19,833 nt of DNA from positions 1-19,833 of the forward strand of contig CAZABJ010000048.1 in NCBI GenBank assembly GCA_964483375.1. Reading direction: 5' to 3'. The notes beneath the pieces are model-generated. The model ran no database searches. It was given only the letters and a program-made list of their open reading frames with translations, and was not told where the DNA came from. A program made the translations under genes and the position numbers. The DNA is from JAUIEH01 sp964483375 (GTDB taxonomy: Bacteria; Pseudomonadota; Alphaproteobacteria; Caulobacterales; Maricaulaceae). Below are positions 14,015 to 19,833 of the stretch, in pieces. Position 1 is the first letter of the stretch; every line of letters begins with the position of its first letter.

Positions 14015-15037
14015 ATGGGACGCGAGCGTACGCTGCGTGTGACAGGCGGGTTTTTGTTCGGCGTCGGATCGATTGCGGCGATGGCGGCCCTTCCGGTCGA
14101 CGCGCAAGACGCTCGCCGGGACGCCCCGCCCGCTAACGAAGCGCTGGAGCGGGAGAGCCGCGCGGTGATCGACGAGGCCGTTCGGTCTCGCTATGAGCTG
14201 GCGCCCTCCGATGACAGTCGGATTGAAAGACTGCGCGAGGCGGTCGCCGCGACGCCGATGTTTCGCGCCACTTTGGAGGCGCCGACGCCGACCTCTCCCG
14301 ACGCCGCGACCGTGCCGGCGTTTTCCGCGGTGTTCCATGACCCGTCGGGCGAACTTTATATTCGGCCCTATGACAGCGACACGATCCAGACCACCACGCG
14401 GGTCTTGATCGAGAACACAGGCATCAGCCTGACCGATCAAAGGGTCGTCGTTGAGATGCGCGTCGATCTTCCGAATGTCGATGACGACGACCTGGAGTTC
14501 TACCGGCTCGCATTGCCCTATTATGACGGCGCGCCATTGGCTTCGGCGCCTGCGGCGGGATCCAGCCCGCCTTTGAACGTGCGCGAAATCTTCTTCACGG
14601 GCTCGGACGCGCCGAACGATTTTGACAATCAGACGAACATCCCCTCCGTGATTTACGGGGGCGATGCGGGAGACATCCTGCTCGGCGGAACCAGTATCGA
14701 CTGGATCTATGGCGGGTGGGGCGCCGACGTCATCACCGGCAAAGCAGGCGATGACCGCATTCGAGGCATGGAAGACAACGATGCGATTTTCGCCGGCGCT
14801 GGCGACGACTATGTCGACGGCGGCGGTGGGGAAGACGTCCTGTGCGGCATGGCCGGGGAAGATGACTTGATCGGCGGCAGGGACGATGACCGCTTGAACG
14901 GCGGCGCGGACGGAGACCAGGATACGCTGACCGGCGATGGCGGCGCGGATAGTTACGACATCCGAGAAGACATTGACGTCGTCACGGACGAAGAAAACGC
15001 CTCGCTTGTGACAACCACCGTGATGTGCAGCGGCTGA
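14015..15037 (+). CDS. RTX-repeat calcium-binding protein with N-terminal signal peptide
   Basis: 340 residues. Residues 1-30 look like a Sec signal peptide (basic start, FLFGVGSIAAMAALP core, VDA|Q cleavage). A mixed domain of unknown type follows to about 210. From about 213 on lie about eleven RTX nonapeptides of the G-G-x-G-x-D-x-U-x kind (for example GGDAGDILL, GGWGADVIT, GKAGDDRIR, GGGGEDVLC), which form calcium-bound beta-rolls. The protein ends VTTTVMCSG. Two cysteines, C277 inside the RTX array and C338 at the end, could form a disulfide after export. Most RTX proteins leave by a type I system using a C-terminal signal, so a Sec signal is unusual and suggests periplasmic or surface location by another route. 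No type I secretion genes are nearby. GGGAGG lies 7 bases before the ATG inside a hairpin. Confidence 0.88.
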   Translation: MGRERTLRVTGGFLFGVGSIAAMAALPVDAQDARRDAPPANEALERESRAVIDEAVRSRYELAPSDDSRIERLREAVAATPMFRATLEAPTPTSPDAATVPAFSAVFHDPSGELYIRPYDSDTIQTTTRVLIENTGISLTDQRVVVEMRVDLPNVDDDDLEFYRLALPYYDGAPLASAPAAGSSPPLNVREIFFTGSDAPNDFDNQTNIPSVIYGGDAGDILLGGTSIDWIYGGWGADVITGKAGDDRIRGMEDNDAIFAGAGDDYVDGGGGEDVLCGMAGEDDLIGGRDDDRLNGGADGDQDTLTGDGGADSYDIREDIDVVTDEENASLVTTTVMCSG

Positions 15038-15083
15038 GGTTCGTCGGGCGGGGCGGGAGACCGACCAAACGCGAGCCGCCAAG

Positions 15084-15116
15084 GACGGCGTTCCCGCAAG
15101 GGGCGGAAACGCCGTC
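15084..15116. terminator. Hairpin between convergent RTX and TPR genes
   Basis: GACGGCGTT (15084-15092) pairs with AACGCCGTC (15108-15116). After one C/A mismatch, CCGC (15094-15097) pairs with GCGG (15103-15106) around a 5-base loop. Located between two convergent genes, it is a likely shared terminator, though without strong T runs. Confidence 0.6.
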
Positions 15117-15214
15117 GGGTCCTGGGCTCAGCCACAAAACCGAAGTCACTGACAGCGCAGCCGCCCAAAGCGCCTCCGCCTTGTGATGTGGGCTGCAAGC
15201 GACGCCCGGCCGCC

Positions 15215-16870
15215 TCAGGCCATCGCTTCCTGCGCGCAGAAACAGGAGGCGTTGACGGGGATGTCGGCGCGGGCGGCGGCGAGGTCGAGGCGTTGTTTGA
15301 TGAGCTTCGCCTCCACGGTTTCGCCGCGGCGGGTGAGACATTCATGCAGGCCCTTGAGGCTCCACACATTGTCAGGGTGGATGGTCGCCCGGCTGAGCGC
15401 CTCGACCAGTCCTAAGTCTTCCCGATAGACCGCTTCGGCTTCCGCGACGCGGTCTTGTTCGAGCAACAGCGCGCCCAGCGCATGGCGGGTGGGTTGGATC
15501 CAACCCCAGGGCTCGTCATAGGGCAGGGCGTCGTCAAGTTCGACGGACCGGCGGAGATGGGCGAAGGCCGTGTCATAGTCGCCTTTGCGATAGGCGATTT
15601 CGCCGTCGAGCATCGCCTCGGCGATGTCCATCAGGTCCTGGCATTTGTTGTTGTGCAGCAGGCGGCTTTCGGGAACCCGAGCCTTGGCGTCGAGGAAAAT
15701 CTCCCGCTCCCGCTCCGCGGCTTCAACCTCGCCCAGCGCCGCATGCGCCACGCCTTTGGCGTAATGCATCGACGCGATGGTGACGGAATACAGCGCCGCG
15801 TCTTCCGGCGGATCTTGCGCGATGATCTCCCGCCATTTGCCGAAGCGGATGAGCACGTGCTGCTTCATGGAGAGATAGCTCTCCAAGAAGTCGGCCATGG
15901 GCGGGGAGGGCAAACGCAGCAGCGCTTCCGGCGTGGTTTCGATGAGCTCTTCGGCCGCCGCCAGAGCGGGCTCGAACTGACCGAGAAACATCGCGCCGTA
16001 AATGGCGAAGTGATAATTGTGGATGCGATAAGCGGAATAGAAATTCATCGCTCCAGCGTCATCCAAATACTTGCGGTCAGCGGCGATGGCGCGCTGATTA
16101 TAGACCAGCGTATCGCGATAATGCCCGCACAACACGTCGATATGGGTGGGCATGTGGATGAGGTGGCCTGCATCCGGCATCAGCGTCCGCAAGGCGTCGC
16201 CCGCGCGCAGCGCAAGTTCCGGGAACGGCGACATCTCCATGAGATGCACATAGAGGTGCAGGATGCCGGCATGGGCCATCGCGCTCTCGTCTTCGCGCAT
16301 CGCCCGCTCCAAAACCTCCCGCGCCTCGACGGTGCCTGCGCCTTCCGCCACGCCGCCGGATTTCAGATCCCACATCTGCCACGGCGTGCGGTTCATGATC
16401 GCTTCGACGAAAATGGTCGCGACGTCCAGATCGTCGGGATGGGCGGCGTAGACCGGGCGCATGGCGTCGGCGAAGGCGTCGTTCCAGGGCGCTTGGTCTT
16501 CGATGGTTTCGCGTTGGGGATAACGGGCCGGCAAGGCTTCGATGAGCGCGCGCTCGACAGGCGTGACGGCGCTGGCCCGGGCCTTGGCGTTCTCCGTCGC
16601 GTCAAAGGCGGCGGCGAGGGCGGCCGCGCGGCCGTCGGGATCGAACAGATGCCAAGGCAGATTGTAGTTTGGGCCGGCTGCATAAGCGACGCCCCAATAG
16701 GCCATCGCGCAATCGGGATCGTGCTCAAGCGCGGTCTGGAAGCACTTGACTGCTTCTTCGTGATTATAGGCGTAGGTCCAGGCGAGCCCGCGGTCGAACC
16801 AAAGCTGAGCGTCCGGCGAGGCGGTGGTGACTTTCCGGCTGTAAGCGCCCAGATCGTAATAGTCCGTCAT
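15215..16870 (-). CDS. TPR-repeat protein of unknown function with histidine cluster
   Basis: Soluble 551-residue protein built of helical repeats. Clear TPR-like units include WFDRGLAWTYAYNHEEAVKC (24-43) with ALEHDPDCAMAYWG, GKWREIIAQD, and a C-terminal set around AYRKGDYDTAFAHLRRSVEL and LLLEQDRVAEAEAVYRED. The middle is rich in histidine with spacing reminiscent of metal sites: H205-x3-H209, H236-x2-H239-x3-H243 (GHLIHMPTHID), H250, and H284-x2-H287 (HNYH). The tail ends CFCAQEAMA. No signal peptide from ATG 16870, which has an excellent GGAGGTGA site; an upstream extension to 17152 is rejected. I recall related uncharacterised proteins in many bacteria, but no proven role. A membrane-protein gene precedes it by 95 bases on the same strand. 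Confidence 0.85.
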   Translation of the reverse strand: MTDYYDLGAYSRKVTTASPDAQLWFDRGLAWTYAYNHEEAVKCFQTALEHDPDCAMAYWGVAYAAGPNYNLPWHLFDPDGRAAALAAAFDATENAKARASAVTPVERALIEALPARYPQRETIEDQAPWNDAFADAMRPVYAAHPDDLDVATIFVEAIMNRTPWQMWDLKSGGVAEGAGTVEAREVLERAMREDESAMAHAGILHLYVHLMEMSPFPELALRAGDALRTLMPDAGHLIHMPTHIDVLCGHYRDTLVYNQRAIAADRKYLDDAGAMNFYSAYRIHNYHFAIYGAMFLGQFEPALAAAEELIETTPEALLRLPSPPMADFLESYLSMKQHVLIRFGKWREIIAQDPPEDAALYSVTIASMHYAKGVAHAALGEVEAAEREREIFLDAKARVPESRLLHNNKCQDLMDIAEAMLDGEIAYRKGDYDTAFAHLRRSVELDDALPYDEPWGWIQPTRHALGALLLEQDRVAEAEAVYREDLGLVEALSRATIHPDNVWSLKGLHECLTRRGETVEAKLIKQRLDLAAARADIPVNASCFCAQEAMA

Positions 16871-16965
16871 CGTCTCACCTCCGCTCGGTTGATGATTTGG
16901 TCGGCCGCCACCGTTACACCCAAACCCGCGCTTCGAACAGCGTTCGCGAAAGCGTTCGTTCCCGC

Positions 16966-17541
16966 TTAAGCGCGCCGGTCGCGCCAGAAACACAGAAAGT
17001 ATCCGACGATGATCACGGGATATCCGAGCAACACATAGTGGCGGACGCCGAAAGGAAGCATCAGGCCGCCCACAACGACCAAAAAAACGCCGATTGGCGA
17101 CTTCCGAAGATAATAGAGGCTTGGCAGACAAAGGCCGAAACCGAAGATCCAACCGGGGCCGATTTCAAAGAACGGCAGCCAAATCTCCGGCGTCGAGCGG
17201 AGGTGTTCGAGCAGGGCGTTTCGCTCTGGGGTCAGGCCATAGCTCCAGAAAATGAAGTCGATGGCCGCCATGCCGACAATCGCGGCGGCTCCCAAGACCA
17301 AGAGAGGGGATGCGATGCGGTTGATCAGCGTGCGGGGCAGGGTGACCGCGAACGGGATCATCGACACCGCCCCGATCAGCATCATCCAATGCATGTAGTC
17401 GATCGGGCGCTGGGCGGCGCCGAATTCCAGGCTGAGGCCGGTCATGCCCTGACCGATCGTGAAGATGATCAAGCCGACCCAAAACAGCCAACGATCGCTG
17501 ATTAGACGCGCATCGCTCCGTCTTGTCAGGAAGTCCATCAT
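16966..17541 (-). CDS. Small multi-pass membrane protein, unknown function
   Basis: 191 residues with about five or six hydrophobic helices (WLFWVGLIIFTIGQGMTG, HWMMLIGAVSMIPFAVTL, IASPLLVLGAAAIVGMAAID, WIFGFGLCLPSLYYL, PIGVFLVVVGGLMLPF, YVLLGYPVIIVGYFLCFW) and a basic C-terminal end WRDRRA. I do not recognise a family or catalytic motif. The start is ATG 17541, with a second ATG right after it and GAGGA a few bases upstream. It may be co-transcribed with the TPR gene downstream and is divergent from ybgC. It is inserted between ruvB and ybgC, which are otherwise near neighbours in the alphaproteobacterial backbone. Confidence 0.75.
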   Translation of the reverse strand: MMDFLTRRSDARLISDRWLFWVGLIIFTIGQGMTGLSLEFGAAQRPIDYMHWMMLIGAVSMIPFAVTLPRTLINRIASPLLVLGAAAIVGMAAIDFIFWSYGLTPERNALLEHLRSTPEIWLPFFEIGPGWIFGFGLCLPSLYYLRKSPIGVFLVVVGGLMLPFGVRHYVLLGYPVIIVGYFLCFWRDRRA

Positions 17542-17625
17542 CGTGGTCCTCGTCCGTTTGCGTCACGCAGCGTTGGTCTTGATCGCTCACCCAGCGGCGT
17601 CGCCAGCCTAGGCGTCCTCACCCCC

Positions 17626-18159
17626 ATGACAAAGCGCGTTCAAGCCGGTACACGCCAGCTCATGTTTCGCAATCGCAGCAAAGACGACCCCGCCGCGGCG
17701 GAGGACGCCAGCGATGCGCCGTCCATGGGCCGCATCGTGGACGGGGTCCACCGCCTGGGCGTGCGGGTCTATTATGAAGACACCGACTTCTCCGGCGTCG
17801 TCTATCACGCAAGCTATCTGCGGTTTTTGGAGCGGGGACGGTCGGACTTCCTTCGCTGTGCGGGTGTTCATCACGCCGAGCTGTTGCAACGCGAAGACCC
17901 GCTGGTTTTCGCCATTCGCAAAATCACCGTGACCTATGAACAGCCGGCGCGGGTGGACGACGCGCTCCTGGTGCTCACCCGCTATACTGACGTCAAAGGC
18001 GCGCGGCTTTTCATCGAGCAAGAGCTGCATCGCGACGGCGAACGCTTGTTGACCGCCGACGTTGAGGGCGTTTGCTTGCATCCAGACGGGCGCCCGCGCC
18101 GGGCTCCGAAAGAAGTTTCCGCCGCGATCGAGCCGTTGTTAACGAGATCCACGTCCTGA
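17626..18159 (+). CDS. ybgC: YbgC-family acyl-CoA thioesterase of the tol-pal cluster
   Basis: Hot-dog-fold thioesterase, 177 residues from ATG 17626. The 4HBT signature VYYEDTDFSGVVYHASYLRF (48-67) contains the catalytic aspartate and the conserved histidine; RKITVTYEQPARVDD and the GVCLHPDGRPRRAP ending are also typical. In E. coli YbgC is cytosolic, hydrolyses short or malonyl-type acyl-CoA and interacts with phospholipid-synthesis proteins. The start is uncertain: family members usually begin just before the H-R-x-x-V-R-V-Y-Y motif, so ATG 17725 (MGRIVDG) would give a normal length of 144 residues, while 17626 adds a 33-residue polar tail. None of the candidate starts has a strong ribosome-binding site. 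First gene of the tol cluster; tolQ follows after 91 bases. Confidence 0.92.
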   Translation: MTKRVQAGTRQLMFRNRSKDDPAAAEDASDAPSMGRIVDGVHRLGVRVYYEDTDFSGVVYHASYLRFLERGRSDFLRCAGVHHAELLQREDPLVFAIRKITVTYEQPARVDDALLVLTRYTDVKGARLFIEQELHRDGERLLTADVEGVCLHPDGRPRRAPKEVSAAIEPLLTRSTS

Positions 18160-18250
18160 AATCGTCATATTCGCCGCGCAACTGACACCCCAAGAGCGCC
18201 TTGCCGGGGGGCGAGAGGCGAGCGGGGCAGCCGAGAGGTCGACCGACACG

Positions 18251-19009
18251 ATGTTCATCACCGCGTTCATAGCCGCGGCCGTTCCAGCCGGCACCGGCTT
18301 GGAAGGCCTTGGGGAGCTTGGGGTTGGCGAGGAGTTCTCCCTCGTATCGCTCTTTCTCATGGCCGACATTGTGGTCAAAATCGTCATGGGGATCCTGGCG
18401 TTGATGTCGGTTTGGTCTTGGGCCATCGCGCTGGACAAGCAACTGACTTTCGGCGCGCTGCGTAAGCGCGCCCGAGACGTTCAAGAGTATCTGGGCAGCG
18501 CCAACTGGACGCTCAACGGTCTGAGGGATCGCTTGCGGCAATATCCCCGCCGCGATCCGCATATTGAAATCCACGACAGCGTCATCGACGAGTTTCAGCG
18601 CCTCAGCGAGAGCGGCCGCGGTCTGCGGCCTGACCAGCTGTCCGAGCGCATCGAGCGCAAAGCCAGCGCGTCGCTGTTCCAGGCGCTCACGCGGGCGGAA
18701 GACGGGCTGGGAGTGTTGGCCTCCATCGGTTCCGCCGCGCCCTTTATCGGGCTGTTCGGCACGGTTTGGGGGATCATGAACTCCTTCCGCTCCATCGCCG
18801 CGAGCCAAGACACCAACCTGGCTGTGGTCGCCCCGGGCATCGCAGAGGCCCTGTTCGCCACGGCGCTGGGGCTCTTGGCGGCGATTCCCGCCGTGATCTT
18901 CTTCAACAAATACTCCTCCGAGCTCGCCCGGTATCAGGGTCAACTCGAAGTCTACGCCGATGAAATCGCCGCGGACGTTTCACGCCGCGCGCAGGAGCGC
19001 GGCGCCTGA
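18251..19009 (+). CDS. tolQ: Tol-Pal system inner-membrane protein TolQ
   Basis: 252-residue proton-channel component of the Tol-Pal motor, homologous to ExbB and MotA, needed for outer-membrane constriction at division. Three membrane segments: about 38-62 (MADIVVKIVMGILALMSVWSWAIAL, with a shorter core), 155-177 (ASIGSAAPFIGLFGTVWGIM) and 196-219 (GIAEALFATALGLLAAIPAVI). The large cytoplasmic loop between the first two is normal. The N-terminus carries about 30 residues before TM1, including a hydrophobic MFITAFIAAAV start. The stop TGA shares its A with the ATG of tolR. The 91 bases between ybgC and tolQ hold no gene, and I see no clear promoter. Confidence 0.95.
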   Translation: MFITAFIAAAVPAGTGLEGLGELGVGEEFSLVSLFLMADIVVKIVMGILALMSVWSWAIALDKQLTFGALRKRARDVQEYLGSANWTLNGLRDRLRQYPRRDPHIEIHDSVIDEFQRLSESGRGLRPDQLSERIERKASASLFQALTRAEDGLGVLASIGSAAPFIGLFGTVWGIMNSFRSIAASQDTNLAVVAPGIAEALFATALGLLAAIPAVIFFNKYSSELARYQGQLEVYADEIAADVSRRAQERGA

Positions 19010-19524
19010 TGGCGGTCTCGCTCGAGCCTCCCAACAGCGGCGGCCGGCGTGGCGTGCGCTTTCGCCCGCGTGCCGAAATCAACGTCACCCCCTTTGTGGA
19101 CGTGATGCTGGTGTTGCTCATCGTGTTCATGATCACCGCGCCGCTCTTAACCGTCGGGGTCGAGGTGGAGCTGCCTCGCACCGACCCCGCCACCATGCCC
19201 AGCGGCGGCGAGGAGGCGCTGGCGATCACCATTGACGCGGAGGGCAATATCTACGTTCAGGAAACTCTGATCGACCAGATCCGCCAGCGCGAAGTCGAAG
19301 TGGCGGAAGAAGACGAAGTTGATTTCGACCGCCTCATCGCAACCCTTCGCGCCATGGCGCAGGCGCGGGAGACCGCCACCGGCGAGGACCTGCTCGCCGA
19401 GCGCATCTATGTACGCGCGGACCGGAGCGTGGATTGGGAGGGCGTGGCGCAGGTGCTCGTGCGATTGCGCGACGCCGGCTACACCAATTTCGGCCTGGTC
19501 ACCGACACGCTCGTCACGAGGTGA
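19009..19524 (+). CDS. tolR: Tol-Pal system protein TolR
   Basis: 171-residue ExbD/TolR protein: one membrane anchor near the N-terminus and a periplasmic domain. The signature INVTPFVDVMLVLLIVFMIT (25-44) contains the essential membrane aspartate D31. After VGVEVELPRT the periplasmic domain shows AITIDAEGNIYV and ends IYVRADRSVDWEGVAQVLV then TDTLVTR. Compared with E. coli TolR (142 residues) it has an acidic insertion around REVEVAEEDEVDF and a longer linker MAQARETATGEDLL. AGGAG precedes the ATG, which overlaps the tolQ stop (TGATG). It works with TolQ to energise TolA with the proton gradient. Confidence 0.95.
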   Translation: MAVSLEPPNSGGRRGVRFRPRAEINVTPFVDVMLVLLIVFMITAPLLTVGVEVELPRTDPATMPSGGEEALAITIDAEGNIYVQETLIDQIRQREVEVAEEDEVDFDRLIATLRAMAQARETATGEDLLAERIYVRADRSVDWEGVAQVLVRLRDAGYTNFGLVTDTLVTR

Positions 19525-19531
19525 TTGAACG

Positions 19532-19833
19532 GTGCGGCCGGGTTTTCTCCTCGCTGTTTTCGGATCGGTCGCCGCGCATCTGTTGGTGCCGGCGGCGTTT
19601 CTGTTTTGGGCGCCGATCCTGTGCAACAGCTGGTTTCCGCTGATCGGCATGCGGTGCGTAAGCGCGCGCGAACTTCCTCCGCCGCCCGTCATTTACGTGA
19701 ATGTCGAGGATCTCACGATCAGCGACGAAACCGATTTAGGCGTAGAGCTGGAGGAAGAAGAACCCGAGCCGGAGCCCGAACCGGAGCCGGAGCCGGAGCC
19801 CGAGCCGGAGCCTGAGCCCGAGCCGGAACCTGA
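19532..19833 (+). CDS. tolA: TolA N-terminal part, 3' truncated by window edge
   Basis: A GTG at 19532 with an excellent GAGGTGA site 7 bases upstream opens a frame that stays open to the window end. It encodes a short basic start, one membrane segment (FLLAVFGSVAAHLLVPAAFL) and a stretch ending in a long Glu-Pro tract. The S12-x3-H16 pattern in the membrane helix matches the S-x3-H motif by which TolA and TonB contact TolQ/ExbB. The linker is (EP)n, more like TonB than the Ala/Lys/Glu-rich helix of enterobacterial TolA, though alphaproteobacterial TolA proteins often have such linkers. Position directly after tolR makes TolA the best call; the C-terminal Pal/TolB-interacting domain lies outside the window. 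The 7-base gap from tolR implies one operon. Confidence 0.85.
   Translation, partial: MRPGFLLAVFGSVAAHLLVPAAFLFWAPILCNSWFPLIGMRCVSARELPPPPVIYVNVEDLTISDETDLGVELEEEEPEPEPEPEPEPEPEPEPEPEPEP
19758..19833 (+). repeat. Hexanucleotide-type repeat encoding Glu-Pro tract
   Basis: Near-perfect GAGCCG/GAGCCC units repeated to the window edge, encoding alternating Glu-Pro in the TolA linker. Such tracts form stiff extended spacers and are prone to length change by slippage. Confidence 0.85.

Noticed and set aside
15455..16969. Open frame of 504 codons on the plus strand opposite the TPR gene
   Set aside because: It mirrors the TPR gene, has no domain and no convincing ribosome-binding site, whereas the minus-strand gene has both.
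16871..17152. N-terminal extension of the TPR protein by 94 residues
   Set aside because: The extension is Arg-rich and overlaps the membrane-protein gene's 3' end, while ATG 16870 has an ideal ribosome-binding site.

Overview
The window looks like a draft-genome contig piece from a GC-rich alphaproteobacterium. It most resembles the Caulobacterales/Maricaulales (Hyphomonadaceae-like) side, but this is inferred from gene order and protein style and the genus cannot be named. The main evidence is a backbone in the order 6S RNA, 5-formyltetrahydrofolate cyclo-ligase, TIGR00282 metallophosphoesterase, YebC, RuvC-RuvA-RuvB, YbgC, TolQ-TolR-TolA, which I know as a common alphaproteobacterial arrangement. 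A run of 100 N (11048-11147) marks an unsized assembly gap.

Left part (1-4265): the C-terminal end of a formylglycine-generating-enzyme-like (SUMF1-fold) protein, an inverted repeat, a well-folding 6S RNA candidate (about 291-466), a methyl-accepting chemotaxis protein, then 5-FCL and the metallophosphoesterase. The chemoreceptor separates the 6S gene from 5-FCL, its usual close neighbour.

Middle part (4266-11442): a minus-strand pair (membrane-anchored AraC-type regulator followed by an S41-family lipoprotein peptidase), then yebC and a PP2C-like phosphatase on the plus strand. After a long inverted repeat come a VOC/glyoxalase protein and a JmjC/cupin oxygenase on the minus strand, then a Tat-exported tandem-repeat protein that is cut by the gap.

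Right part (11443-19833): ruvCAB with overlapping start/stop codons; a signal-peptide-bearing RTX-repeat protein; a minus-strand pair (small multi-pass membrane protein and a 551-residue TPR protein with many histidines); then ybgC, tolQ, tolR and the start of tolA, which runs off the window.

Functionally the backbone covers one-carbon metabolism, translation rescue (YebC), Holliday-junction processing (RuvABC) and the Tol-Pal envelope-constriction system. The accessory genes between backbone genes are mostly envelope, export or signalling proteins. I see no tRNA, rRNA, CRISPR array, transposase or phage gene. The least explained items are the Tat-exported D-x-D-x-G repeat protein, the signal-peptide RTX protein, the TPR protein and the long inverted repeat at 8859-9019.
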